In this document: piece after piece, positions 37,232-48,890 of the stretch
Numbering within the stretch: position 1 is the first letter of the stretch
Layout of the letters: each line of letters opens with the position of its first letter
Origin: Leptasterias polaris
Lineage: Eukaryota > Echinodermata > Asteroidea > Forcipulatida > Asteriidae
DNA: 64,000 bases
Assembly: GCA_037783415.1 (NCBI GenBank)
Contig: JAZGTN010000190.1
Location: 496,001-560,000, forward strand
Direction of reading: 5' to 3'
Translations under genes and position numbers: made by a program
Notes under the pieces: generated by a model
The model's input: the letters and a program-made list of their open reading frames with translations, nothing else
The model's database searches: none
Told to the model about the DNA's origin: nothing

Positions 37232-37381
37232 CACTATCCCAGTATAATCACCCTGACAAATCTGTCAGAGATCACCTTCATCAGCTAATTTCACAACTAG
37301 AGATTTTTCGTGGTGTATCTAAAAAATGTGCTGAAATGAATCAAATCAAAATGAATAGCGTTTACAAAGACACCGGTATTT

Positions 37382-37627
37382 TGTTATAACGTCAACTTAA
37401 ACCGGAAACACGTATAGGAAATAAGTAAACGCAACCTCAGCAATTAATTAGCAACGACAAACTAACACCATTTTATTGAAGTTCTATGGTTACACTCGTC
37501 CGGTCCAACGCCCCCGATGCCAACTGAGTCGAACCAACTGGGCGTGACCACTTATAAAGATGTAGGCGATACCAACATTTACTAAGAGGGGTGTTACAAC
37601 ATTTACATATCAATGAACTCCACAACA
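37382..37627 (-). repeat. LTR (reversed), 246 bp
   Basis: Reverse complement of 36008-36253 with no difference found by eye. It is preceded by the 26-bp reversed gag piece; the LTR-gag joint shows CAAA microhomology. Confidence 0.9.
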
Positions 37628-37631
37628 AAGG

Positions 37632-38154
37632 TAATAAACTAAACGTAACTAAACTAACTAAAGGCAAGAACAACTATATTAATTCAAGACAAACTCTTTC
37701 TAAAATGATAGGACTAATCAAAGTGAATAACCCCTGCGAATCAAACACCTATCTGATCTTAAAGTGTAAAAAGAATTCGAAACAATAAATCAAAAGTGAT
37801 ACCAACTTCAGGCGGGGGAGCTTGGGACGTGGAAGTGTAATATCTATTGTCATGTGGCCCAAGCCTTTTGGCCGGGATTATAAAGCATGCAATGACTTTG
37901 TGTATGTGAATATAAAGAAGTAGTTCTAAGGTGGTATAAACATAACGGGAAATGTACATTAATTCATCAATTTCCGAGTTTTGACACAAACAACTTGGAA
38001 GGTTTTGTCTCCTTTTCACAGATTGGGTGTGTTTACATTGAATTACTTCGGTCATTAAACTTAATGTATCATCAGTTTATCTACATGGGACAGTCAGCAG
38101 CACTACTGGTTTGTGCATGATCCAATTAAGTCCACTGTTAGCGCTATTAGCTTA
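37632..38154. other. no gene recognised
   Basis: Sequence between the LTR element and the right arm of the large inverted repeat, with no recognised content. Confidence 0.4.
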
Positions 38155-38845
38155 CACAGACTAATCACTGCAAAATAGAAATTAGTCCATCGCAAAATTT
38201 ATGAGTCAAAGACTCGGGACTTCGAAAACTTAGAAATGTTGACAAATTTAAAGGCATGAGCTTGAGGAGTTGATTTTTACAGTGATGCACACTTGGACCA
38301 TTTCCTTTAATTATATTTAAGTAGAAATAAAGGGGGGATCTTTAAGATGCTTTGAAGTAAAATAAATTATGTTGCAAAAAACTTGGTGGGGCCAAAAACT
38401 AGGTTATACTGACTGCACTAGCAAATGTATGGCTAAGTAGTGCGTCTTGTTGACAAAGAAGTGCATTATAATGCTTGGCAGTGCATACATTTTGACTTTT
38501 ACCTGCGTTGTTGTATTAAAATGACGTTTTGGTGCAATTTTAGGGGCCATGAATAGACCAACTAGGTGAGAACAATATGTACATTCATATAGAAACACGC
38601 ATTTTTCTTGGTGTCTTATGTCTTTTCGCTGATGTTTGTTGTGTCGGCTGGTGGCCTGTAAACTTTTGCTTAGAGCCGGCCGGCTGGAGTCTGTGCCGGC
38701 TACGCCCGACCGCCGTCGCTTTAAACCCTGACGTAGACAATAAATATTATACACCAAAATTGGATGAAGATCCTTGGTACCAAAACTTCAAAGGAAAATT
38801 AGTGACAGTTGTCAACTCCGTTGTAAATAAATTATTGGGTCCTTA
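38155..38845. repeat. large inverted repeat, right arm (partner 33311-33964)
   Basis: Longer of the two arms. It keeps the GC-rich CCGGCCGGC patch (38685-38710) and ends GGGTCCTTA. A 117-codon minus-strand frame lies in it without recognisable domains. Confidence 0.9.
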
Positions 38846-38950
38846 CTTACTTTCGTAAGTGAATAAAAACCGGTAATACAGTTTACCGTCTATTATGGAT
38901 TTACTCATTTTAGGTACAATTTCAATAATGGTCAAATATTTTCCACTAAC

Positions 38951-39272
38951 CGGGAATTTCGTCAGTGCTGTTACTTAACCAGACTTGGCTCGGAAGATCG
39001 TCCGAGGAGAGACTGGCGAAGATTTTGTCAATATACGCCATGGTGAATTTGAGTTCCTCAAGGGTCGTGACTGTGGCCAGTTCGGCAACGTGTCCAGTGT
39101 GGCTGAACTGCTTGCAGAACATCTCAGCTTCATCGTAGGAGAGGTCCTTATGGAAATAGCGGTAGCAATAGTTTCCATTCTCCATCCATTCGAACTTGCA
39201 CGGTGAGCAGGACAGACTCATACCACAAAAGGCTGATACAACAGCTACGGTTAAGATGAACCGGCTACCCAT
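38951..39272 (-). CDS. C-type lectin-like protein, first exon (partial)
   Basis: From the ATG at 39272 the product starts with a secretion signal (MGSRFILTVAVVSAFCGMSLS). Next comes the first half of a C-type lectin domain: paired cysteines CSPC, then WMENGNYCYRYF, SYDEAEMFCKQF, VAELATVTTLEE and VWLSN. The frame runs through CCCG and meets GTTAGT, a usable donor at 38950, giving a 322-nt exon that ends in phase 1; without splicing TAG follows one codon later. The second half (WND loop and last cysteines) is not found downstream on this strand within the window. The gene is therefore split by a long, repeat-filled intron, or truncated by the inverted repeat that begins about 105 bp away. Sugar specificity cannot be judged without the second half. 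Confidence 0.7.
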
Positions 39273-39820
39273 TACGATTGATGACTGTGACCCACAACTA
39301 AGTCAGTCCGCGAATTGCTCTTAGATTATGAAAACTATGTTTCGATTATAGCAACTACCAATTCAGTTGTTTTCAGGTAGAGGGCGAATTATGGCCTGAG
39401 ATAAAAACTATGTTTCCATTATACCAACTACCCATTCAGTTGTTTTAATGCAAAAAACGATCTATAGCCACAGACAGTCAGAGTATATCGGCTGGCGCAC
39501 ATAGGTGTTCAGAAAGACTTCATTTTAACAAAACCCTCGTGACTTTGCAGAAGGGGAGGAGCTGTTGTTTGCAAAGTGGAGAGCATCACCAGTGCGATCA
39601 CTCATGCGTGAAGTAGGTGACTGTTATCTCAATGCATCTCCTTTGCCTGCTTTGACGAAGAATCGCCCTTCATAACCAAATACATCTTGGTATAATAATA
39701 TTAGTTTGGCATATGCAGCAATTTTTAGACAATTCAGTAGTTTGTGAACTTGCAACATTTAGTTAACCTTGCATGATGCCATCAGGCACTAAACAAGTGT
39801 CCGTTTTTAAATAAACAGTC
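39273..39820. other. lectin upstream region with 82-bp-spaced duplication
   Basis: The words AAAACTATGTTTCGATTATA and CAACTACC.ATTCAGTTGTTTT occur at 39331-39374 and again at 39413-39447. No promoter motif is clear enough to name. Confidence 0.5.
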
Positions 39821-40250
39821 AATACTCCGCATTATTAGTTTTTAATTGTTTTATCTCAAACATTCCAAGTGTCCCGAACTACACCTAGCTAAATAGCGTG
39901 CCAACTGTCGTTACCATCGGGGTTGTTCTTCACACACACACATCCACCAAGGACCAGCTCACCCGGTTTTCCCCTAGGAATTATACAGCAATAACATAGC
40001 CTTGGACATGATTACCACTAATTGGTGAAATTAGTATAAACTATAAATAGAGAAAATTACTTGGCGGGAATGCTACTTAAACTTGTCTGTAATGTATTTA
40101 ATTGAACAGTCAATACTCCGCAGTTATATATATATATATTTGTATCTAAAACATTCCAAGTGCCCCAACTACACCTAGCCAAATAGCGTGCCAACTGTCT
40201 AGTTACCATCGGGGTTGTTCTTCACACACAGAAATCCACCTCGGACTAAA
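39821..40250. repeat. 280-bp-spaced direct duplication
   Basis: The segment 39821-39961 (AACAGTCAATACTCCGC, ACATTCCAAGTG, CGGGGTTGTTCTTCACACAC) returns at 40101-40250 with small changes and an added TA run. Confidence 0.75.
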
Positions 40251-41023
40251 TGTAATTTAGATATTGTTACGCTTCTGAGTTTTTCGCAATTATCGATCGA
40301 AAGGTTAGGCCCAAACTTCAAGGTATAAAAATACCAGAAATACTTCTGCCGTTGACAGCGTGCGTCAAAATGACAATACTTGTACGTCATGTGTGGGAGT
40401 TCGCTTTGTTCTACCTCCATGCTGCAACAAAGCGGCCATACAAAACGGAGCTCCCACGTAGGACGTAACATGAGTGTTAACATAACGGGGCTTTTCGCGA
40501 AACTTTTCGAAAAGCACCGGACAAGGATATTCCAAAAGATTGTTTTTTAATCAAGTCTGAAAAATTTACGAGAGATCGATTTATGTGGGAGCGTAACTAA
40601 CCGCTGAAACCGAGCGTTTTGACAAAAGGTCCGGGTGTTAGACAGTGAGCGTCCTCGTTTCGTTTTGGGGGTAAAACAACAATTAGGACGTCAATGAAAA
40701 CAAATCCAATAGTGGAAATTAAAAAACAATAAAATGAGAAAGTCTCATTTTACCGGGTCAACTTGTGTTCACTTTGAAGATAGCAACTATAAGCGAAGTT
40801 ACTTTGAAAGGGTTAGGTGCATTGGTGCATGTCATTTGCATATATTATACCACACCTTTATAATGGTAATACACCAAATTGTTAGTACAGATAGGCCGTA
40901 TAATGGCTTTTAAACTCAACCTTTCTCCTTTGGGATGTTTTATAAATAGACTCCTTGATAAGAAGTCTTACTTATTATTATATGACGTCGCACTCTCACA
41001 AAGTGCCCTCACTAATGCAAAAG
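40251..41023. other. no gene recognised
   Basis: Short frames without recognisable domains. Confidence 0.4.
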
Positions 41024-41440
41024 GAGGCAATCATTGGAGGTGTTCTTTGTGCGCACAAACGTGAGCGAGACCTCAACGTCTCTGTAGCGTTTCGCTTTAT
41101 GCAAGGGGTCTTTGCGGAACGTTACAGGCACGCTGAGGTCACGCGCACGTATTTACGCATAAAGAACAGATATCGTCCAATGATTTGCCTCCTTTGTCCT
41201 CAGTGAGGGGCCTTTTTTTGCCTCAGTGAGGGCGCTCTTTGAGCAGGTGACGTCAAATGCAGGTGGTCTATTGGCCCTTTGCACAAAACGTAACGCACTT
41301 AACGTACTCTAAAAAGCACCCTCGCTGAGGCCAAAGGAGTCAGATCATGGACGGTGGGTGTTCTTTGTGAGAAAAAAATAATACAAAATAGAGCGTGACC
41401 TCAGCGTCACTGTAGCGTTTTGCGTAATATGTAGGGGTCT
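41024..41440. repeat. degenerate direct repeat with GTGACCTCAGCGTCACTG words
   Basis: 41024-41110 and 41346-41440 share GGTGTTCTTTGTG, GAGCG.GACCTCA.CGTC.CTGTAGCGTTT and GGGGTC. The reverse complement of part of the word (GCTGAGGTCACGCGC) lies between them near 41130. Confidence 0.6.
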
Positions 41441-41516
41441 ACTGACTACTAAAAAGGCAGAAACGGTAGACTCGCATTGTTTGGAGGTGCATTCCGCGTT
41501 GTGCAAGTCGCCTATT

Positions 41517-42420
41517 GTTTTGTGTTGTAATGACTTGATTCATTAATTGTGTATAACCTGAAGCTTCTCAGAGAGAGTGCACCCGGGCCTTCAAGTCATT
41601 AGTTGCGTTGTCCTTGAACACATCACCCGTTATTAATCTTTTGTCAAACTGATGTTTCCAACCCCTTTATAACCCAGGACAGATTAATTGCAACGAATAC
41701 TACCGGAAATATTATCACGAGACAGCTTTTGGTACTCTGTCAGGTGATGACAATTTAGGACTACGTAGTGTTGTTTGTAAACAATAAGTCAAAAGACACA
41801 GGGAGTGTGTTTTCAATACCATTTTATTGTACTCCAAATGCATTTATTTGATAACATTATGTGGAAATGTTTCATCTAACTGTACAGTGCCGCATGAGAT
41901 TAAGCATTGTGCATTTGTGTACTATCTATGAGCTTAAAATACTGGTGTTAGCATTATAAAATTGTGCAAATGGTAGTTTTGTGTTGTGATGGCTTGCTCC
42001 ATTAATTGTGTACAACCTGAAGCTGAGAGAGAGTGCAACCGGGCCTTCAAGTAATTAGTTGAGTTGTTCTTGAACACAACACCCGTTATTAATCTGTTGT
42101 CAAACTGGTGTTTCCGACCCCTTTATAACCCTGGACAGATTAATTGCAACGAATACTACCGGAATTAGTATCACGAGACAGTTTGGAAATAAGCTTTTGG
42201 TACTCAGTCATGTGGTGAAAAAATAGGACTACGTAGTGTTGTTTGTAAACAAGAAGTTAACAGACACAGTGAGTGTGTTTTCAATACCGTTTTATTGTAC
42301 TTGGATAACATTATGTGGAAATGTTTCTTCTACTGTACAGTGCCTCATGAGATTAAGCATTGTGCATTTCTGTACTATGAGCTTCAAATACTTACGGTGG
42401 CATTATCAAATTATGCAGTG
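41517..42420. repeat. about 450-bp tandem duplication
   Basis: Copy one 41517-41968 and copy two about 41974-42420 align throughout (GTTTTGTGTTGT, CATTAATTGTGTA, GGGCCTTCAAGT, CGAATACTACCGGAA, GGACTACGTAGTGTTG, AGATTAAGCATTGTGCATTT). They are more diverged than the 3.7-kb pair. Confidence 0.85.
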
Positions 42421-43224
42421 TACGTAGATTCAGCAGTGCGTACCGTAAACAGAGAACTCCTGTCACGGGGGGGGGGGGGGGGGGGGGTCGGTGGGCGGGG
42501 CTAATAACTCACTCGTTGGGCTTTATAGTTTACAATAATTAACTACAATGCATTTCAGTTGAAACATTGAATCGAACATGTATTTGTATTACGGACCAGA
42601 ATGTATTGGGTAGTACGTGTTACCTTCGTAACCACACTTGTAAAGCTCCCGGGCTAGAGTTGAACTGGATCAGGGTCGTGTTGGGTCTGACCCTTTTTTG
42701 AGTCACTTTGATCAGGTACTGTTTCCAAATGACCCCAGTATGGGTCAAACTGACGCAGAGTCTGAGTACAACTCACTTGTTTAACCACATTCCGGGTCAG
42801 GTCCCATGGACCCAGAATTTGGGCCAGTTGTGACCAGTTTATGTGCACAGCCTAACTCCAGCACTCACACAGGCTTACTGGAAATTCCGATAGGGCGCGC
42901 GTTCAGTAAACGCGCGTGAAGTCGGAATTTTTGGTATGACATGCTATTAATTATTATTAGGTTGTAAAGTTGACAGAATGTTTTGAAAAAAAACTCATTG
43001 TTTAGCCAAAGGGTTTTAGAAACTGCTAATGCATATTTATAGTTTCTTCAGTGTCGTACGGGGGTGGTGCAAGACAATTATTATAGGCAGGGAATCCCCC
43101 CCCCCCACCTCTCCTCGCCCCTGCTGCGATTCACACATCAGTTAAGACTAATTATTGAATGTTATTGTTGGTCATTCTATTTGATGAACAAACATTACAT
43201 AACGGCAGTTTGCATTCTGATTTA
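42421..43224. other. no gene; G21 tract and degenerate GGGTCA/TGACCC words
   Basis: Run of 21 G at 42467-42487. 42665-42840 is rich in GGGTC and GACCC words in both orientations, probably an old palindromic repeat. Confidence 0.5.
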
Positions 43225-43565
43225 CTTTTCAGAATACATTTGGTAACGGCAATAAAAACTAGCTCGGTTGGAAGTATTGCAGAGTTTGATATGAAGCATT
43301 ATGAAAAACATTTCACTTCGAAGTAATGTGGTTATGGAAAAATATGTCAGTTTGTATGCCCCAAAATTTGTATCTGAGAACCGTTACTGCCAGACATTGT
43401 GTATTAAAATTACCAACTAATCTTCCTTCACGTGGACATAACCGCTCCGGATTTAAGGCGATATCTCAAAACGCTACCACCTTTTGAAGTGAAAATTTCA
43501 CAAGTTAGTTATATTCAACATACGATTAAAACAATCGAACGCTTCCCAAAAATTATAAATTCCCT
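43225..43565. mobile_element. degenerate TTAA-type MITE
   Basis: Same interior words as the 30-kb and 46.8-kb MITEs (CATTTCACTTCGAAGTAATG, ACATAACCGCTCCGG, CACCTTTTGAAGTGAAA). It ends next to TTAA at 43566; the left end is worn. Confidence 0.65.
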
Positions 43566-44033
43566 TTAACAAACAGATCAGTTCAAAAGACAAAACAAAG
43601 TAACTAAAAAAAAAATTACAGTTGTATGAAAACATATTATTCAACATTAAACATTCCTCAAAACTGTGTGGTTTTTCTTTTATTCGTGAACTAACACGGT
43701 CCGCCATTATGGGAGTCAAGATTTTGACTCCCATAAATGTCCGACGTGTTCCTACTAGTCTTATTTCCAGTCGTAAAACGATGATCAGAGTGCTGCTGTG
43801 ATGTGCAGTGTCTAAGTCCTCATCCCTCCTGTCCACAATAAACATTTGGTATAAACAACACCGGTTGTTTCTCTCGGTTAGTCCCATGACAGTTTTCTTA
43901 CCCTGATTGACGAGGTTTCTTCTTTTTGGATACGTCTCAAATCTGTTTTTTTGTGGCGATCCATTTTGACATATGAACGTTGTAGGTGTTTACATACACG
44001 TACATACAAACCGAGCTACATGAAGCCACATAT
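43566..44033. other. no gene recognised; short palindrome
   Basis: ATGGGAGTCAAGATTTTGAC followed by TCCCAT (43709-43734) is a near-perfect palindrome. The 129-codon minus-strand frame across it has no recognised motif. Confidence 0.45.
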
Positions 44034-44128
44034 TCCGAAAATAGAATACATGCAACACAGGGAGGTGAACAGATGAGCCATAATATACTCACCTCCCTGT
44101 ACTGCATGTGTTCTATTTTTCCGAATAT
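44034..44128. repeat. long hairpin
   Basis: ATATTCCGAAAATAGAATAC at 44030-44049 and CACAGGGAGGTGA pair with TCACCTCCCTGTACTGCATG and the following bases up to about 44128, leaving a loop of roughly 20 bp. The stem is about 38 bp with few mismatches. Confidence 0.8.
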
Positions 44129-46093
44129 GCGGCTGGTTATTCTGTGAATACGCGGCTGGCAATTTCGGGCCCAATACTGTGCTAGCTTCAGAGGTAGAGA
44201 ATGGTATGTTACCCAGTGTTCATCTGATAGGCTGTTCCCGTAGCCAGTGGCCTGGTAAACCTAACTACAGTTCATCGCGCATTTTGCCATTACATGGACG
44301 ATGGTATTTACGGCTGGAAATACACATACGATTTGCGGGAAAGATGTCGAGGGGTCAGAGGCCAATGTTGTTTTTCTTTTAATCACCATTCACTAATTAT
44401 TAGACATTAAATGTGTTTTATTGCAAGAACAACTCTTATTAAGGATAAGGAACACCCCCAAACAGTAAAAATTGAAGGCAACGTGTCCCTTTAAATGTTG
44501 CATTTGTGTTGTTATATTGCTAGTAAAGGTTCAAATATAATATATTCATAATGAGTATGCAATTTAGTAAAAGGAAAAACGGGGAGGCCTTTCAAACCCA
44601 ACTGTAGCGTGTTTGGTGTGAAATTATTCATATTGTTTGAAAAACTAATTATTTATAATGTTTAAGCAATTAAGCAAAGTGCTGAAAGATTAAACAGTCA
44701 CACTGGAATATAGGTTAATGTGTGCTAAACCCATTGCTTGTAGTTGGTTTTGAATCGGAGAGTATTGTTGTGAAACTGTACAGGCTTGATTGGTAGTACG
44801 TGTCATTATGTCCGTTTGTCAGACTGTCCTTTACAGGAGGTGGTCCACTCGAGTGAACGTCCACTCCACTAGCAGGCTGCCTATTGGGTCCGTAACGCCT
44901 TGTTTTGAACGTACGCTTAATTAATTAAATCATTATTTTGATTCATTTAATTCATTTTATTTCGTTTGTTATATTGTTTTTCATAATTGTTCTAATGATT
45001 ATTATCTGTAACTAATTTTGCTGTTACTTTGGCAGTTATGCAAAATACAATGTTTCGCCTGCCTTACAAAAAATGCAAGTTTTCGATAGTTATTTTTAAG
45101 TAGTGTCGTCGTTTATATTTTCTCAACGTAGTGTTAATTTATAAACTAAAATTGTCAATAAAGATGCAATGAAAATCATCTATGAAAACTTCATTTGACC
45201 ACACCGTCTACTTGTTGAATAAACAAGGGGGGAGTGCAGAAACCTGCCACTGTGCTTCTATTAAGAACGTCGACTCCATCTACATTAATAAAGCAAGTTG
45301 ACAGCAGGTACAAATCGCAAGTCTAGCCGCATATTTCACAAACAGACACCACGGAAATGTTATTCTCCCAAAATGGCCAGTACATAAGCGATCTTTGAAG
45401 CTCAAACAATTGAGAAGAAAGAGAAGTCATCAATTAAATTAGGTTTGGGTTGTTCGTCAAATTCCTTTGAGTTGGCGCAAAATGGTTTGTTTAAACCATT
45501 TACTAAAACGGTACCAAGCACAGACTGCAAACGTTACACAAGATATGCTAATTTTGAAGTGGTTTCGTTTGTTTGTTTGTTTGTTGTAGTGTATGCTCCA
45601 CTCTGACGGTAATTTGAAGTTCAGGCTCAATTACTGGTAAGTAATCCACAATTTACAAATGCAATACCTTGTCGTTGAGTGCTTATTAAAAAGGAGATCG
45701 TGTAGTAGTTTTATAGTCATATACGGTGTTCATGGTTGGTCACAGCTGTCAGTGCTGTAAAAGAGTCGTTGTGTCATCAGCTTGTCGTCATTTTTTTTTT
45801 ACATAATTATAGACTGTGCAAGTCTCGTGTTATTGAATTTAGGGATCCTTTAAAGTGCACAGGACGTGGGACCAAAGTGGTCCCACCAAAAATTATTCGA
45901 ATACGCACAAAACCTGCACTATATATTGGGGATATATCTGTGCTCCTTTACAAGTTGTCTGAGATTGTCCGTCTGGCTTGTCCACCACCATCAAAGCGCT
46001 GTAAGTTTGGTGTGTAAAACTGTTGTGTCTCAACAACGTATTCAAAGCTAACTCAAGTGTATTCCTTTCGCTTTTTTCCTCATTAAGTAATGT
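44129..46093. other. no gene recognised
   Basis: AT-rich. 45736-46017 has a 93-codon frame without a recognised domain. Nothing else was supported. Confidence 0.4.
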
Positions 46094-46502
46094 CGTGTCG
46101 TGGCCGAGCGGATAAGAGCACCGAACTCAAGCTCTGGTGTTTCTGATCAGCAGAGTGTGGGTTCGAGTCCCAGTAGTGACACTTGTGTCTTTAAGCAAGA
46201 CACTTAACCACATGCTTCATGCTTCGTCCTTCGGATGGGACGTTAAGCCGTAGGTCCTGTGTGTTGTGTAATGCACGTAAAAGAACCCAGTGCACTTATC
46301 GTAAAGAGAAAGGGTTTGCCCCGGTGTTACTGGTTTGATTGGCTGCATATTGCGCCACAGCACCTTGTAAACCATTACATGGTGCTATGCAAAGGAATAG
46401 GTCTCATACATACTGTTCAACACGTAACTCCACATACCTTGCAGGAAAAAATACTGAGCGCTTTGAGACACCCATCGGGAGAACTGCGTATTATTATTAT
46501 GA
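46094..46502 (+). mobile_element. SINE with tRNA-Leu(CAA)-like head
   Basis: The head (46097-46182) folds like a class II tRNA. It has A box TGGCCGAGCGGATAAGAGC, a seven-base anticodon loop CTCAAGC (anticodon CAA), an extra arm and B box GGGTTCGAGTCCC. The body has TTCGGATGGGACGTTAAGCC, AGGTCCTG and GCACGTAAAAGAACCC, a conserved SINE core. It ends GAGCGCTTTGAGAC, then TATTATTATTATG. I leave the core superfamily (Deu-like or other) open. Confidence 0.85.
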
Positions 46503-46847
46503 AATTTTACAGAGCTATCTGTCTTCCTTTATGCTACTTTGCGGGGAAAATGAACAATGTGGTAATTGCCTTTTGGTGAAATGAGTTTGTCTTAGTCGTT
46601 TGTCTTTTAGCCCCTGTGTAATGGGAGTAATTTTAACCTTGAATTTATTTCAAACTGCCAATTTTAATAGACCATTAAGATGAAATGACGCCATCCAACC
46701 GCCGTCGTAGAGGTAACCATTTTCTTTGTTTCCCGGACTCACTTTGTCACTTATGGCGATATGGCCTTTTCTAACATTGCCCCCGCTTCTGGGATTCTCT
46801 GCCTTAATAAACACACACGATATTTCTCACCGTCAACAATCTCTTAA

Positions 46848-47233
46848 AGGCAAAGTACACGTTTGGTTATGACTCTGAAAATTAATGGTAATAAAAACTT
46901 ACTTGGTAAGAAGTACAGCAGCTTTGGACAGTATAATGCATTTTGAGAAACATTTCACTTCGAAGTACTGCGGTTATGGAAAATATATCACTTTTCACCC
47001 CCAAACTTTGAATCTGAGAAGCGTTTCTGTCAGAAACGCTTCTCAGAATGTGTATTCCTATAGGGAATATTCTTCCTGCGTGGAAATATTCGCTCCGGTT
47101 TTTCGGTGATATCTCAAAAACGCGACCACCTTTTGAAGTGAAATTTTCACAGGTTAGTTTTATTGCATGTACCTACATTCATATAGGATTAACACAATCA
47201 GTAAGTTACAATTACCAAACGTATACAGCACCT
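46848..47233. mobile_element. TTAA-flanked MITE
   Basis: TTAA at 46844 and 47234. The ends are AGGCAAAGTACACGTTTGGT and ACCAAACGTATACAGCACCT. At the centre is a perfect hairpin, AGAAGCGTTTCTG and CAGAAACGCTTCT. Confidence 0.85.
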
Positions 47234-47399
47234 TTAAAACACATCTTTTCAGATTGGCCTATGAACACATCTGAGAACTCTTTGAATGACCTAGACCTGC
47301 GCCATTGAATATCTAACATATTATAAAGTGCGCCCAAGAAGTGCTGTTTTTAATTATTATTAAACCTTACTGTAACGTCTAGGCAATGGCGCCCTTCTT

Positions 47400-47525
47400 A
47401 AATGACGTCATGTGCATAATGTATATGATTGTTCGAATATGGACACAGTCGGTTGATCAAATAATGACGTCATGTGCATAATGTCTATGATTGTTCGAAT
47501 ATGGACACAGTCGGTTGATCAAATA
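47400..47525. repeat. 63-bp tandem duplication with TGACGTCA
   Basis: Two copies of about 63 bp, one base different. Each begins AATGACGTCATGTGCATAAT and ends GACACAGTCGGTTGATCAAA. TGACGTCA is the CRE palindrome; whether it is used here is unknown. Confidence 0.9.
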
Positions 47526-48890
47526 CAACACAAGTATGCGAATGATAAGGGAAGAAGGGGTGAATATTTCACACCATGCATTTGAAGAGGGATGATTTTT
47601 AGTAGAACCATGCGTTGCAATAAACTGTCACCATTTAATTTTCTCTGTTGAGCTGTTGAATTGTCTACATCCCAATGACTATAAGAAGGCTCCTGATCTA
47701 CACTAATACGGATCCCATTGGTTGAATTTTTTGGGTGTTGACTATAAACCTGCTTCGCTTCTTGATAAGCATAACAAACGGATAATTTACATACCGGTAC
47801 ACTGAGATATTTTAAAGTATCTACTTACAATAGGACCATCTTTAAAAGCACCAACGTACAACAAATATAAAATGTACCTTTTTCATATATAAAAAAAACG
47901 TTCATAACACCATAAATGTAGGTGTCATAGGGTGCAATTAACAGTGAGGTTCTCCAAGTCTACGGATACAAATACGAAAAACGTTTATTATTAATCGTTG
48001 ATGTTGGACACGCGTCAATTTTGTTTCGCAATCATGGAGTCGATTGGTAATGGGGAGGGGGAGGGGGGGGGGGGGGGGGGGGGTTCACCGCCCAGGGAGT
48101 GAACGGAGTACAGAGCATTGCACTCGAAGACACCACGGCGACTAATTTACATTTTTTTCCCAAAATGATCATTTTTCGGCAGGAGTACTATGTTGTTTAC
48201 CCAGGTCAAATATAGAACTACAATTCTGCAAAATGTATTCGGTTTTTAGTACGTGTGTGAAGGCTCGTTTCTGTTGTTAGATGCGCATGCAAAACATAGT
48301 TGCGACAGCTACACGTCACATTGACACATACAACGTGTTGACGTATAATATATCTTCGTACGCGTATTTGTAGACTTGCAAAACGTCGACAATATTATTT
48401 ACTTACATCTGAGTAACTGTTTAATAGTGCGTAAAAACCACACGTCCCTCAAGTTTACGGATGTATAGTTCCTGCTCAAGGTTTGGCTGCAAAGGCAATG
48501 GGAGACTTTGGAACGCTAGGTGGCAGCAAACTAATTCGTTATAAGTTCCATTGCTTATAGAGCTTTCTATTGCAACGTCACAGACCGAGTTTTTGCCAAC
48601 CGAGGTTGGAAAACTATGGGAAGCCATTACTGCAAATCAAAAAAAGATAGCTTTAGTTTGTAGCAAATTTACACAAAATATTCAAATAATAGTGTTGAAT
48701 TTGTTGGATACAAATCAACCAATCATGAAAGGTATTTCAGTTTATGAATCTTTACAGAAAATGTTAATTTTGGTCACAACATTCTTTAACACGATTGAAT
48801 GTTTTGCTAACATTCGGCCGTCCATTCCAACCGGCGCACTTTGTTTATCAACAATGGAAAGGTCTATTACATAGTTCTTAGCATGCGCGC
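47526..48890. other. no gene recognised; G21 tract
   Basis: Twenty-one G at 48063-48083. The open frames near 48421-48874 show no family resemblance. Confidence 0.45.

Larger units (their letters stand above)
36008..37627. mobile_element. rearranged Ty3/gypsy element with LTRs in opposite orientation
   Basis: Order: forward LTR (36008-36253), leader, gag (36446 to about 37224), a 130-bp piece of integrase (about 37225-37355), 26 bp of gag reversed (37356-37381, complementary to 37015-37040), then a reversed LTR (37382-37627). Both LTRs are 246 bp and appear identical, including a GAGGTTG word that reads GAGTTTG in both LTRs of the 59-kb copy. AAGG precedes the left LTR (36004-36007) and follows the right one (37628-37631), a perfect 4-bp target duplication. 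The whole structure therefore seems to have integrated as one unit. Confidence 0.9.

Noticed and set aside
38404..38757. protein-coding exon in the inverted-repeat arm
   Set aside because: The frame is broken in the left arm, and basic Arg/Ser/His-rich translation of a GC-rich patch is not diagnostic.
43498..43887. 129-codon minus-strand gene
   Set aside because: It overlaps a MITE relic and a palindrome and has no recognisable motif.
46097..46182. functional tRNA-Leu gene
   Set aside because: It continues directly into a SINE core and has imperfect acceptor pairing, so it is a SINE head.
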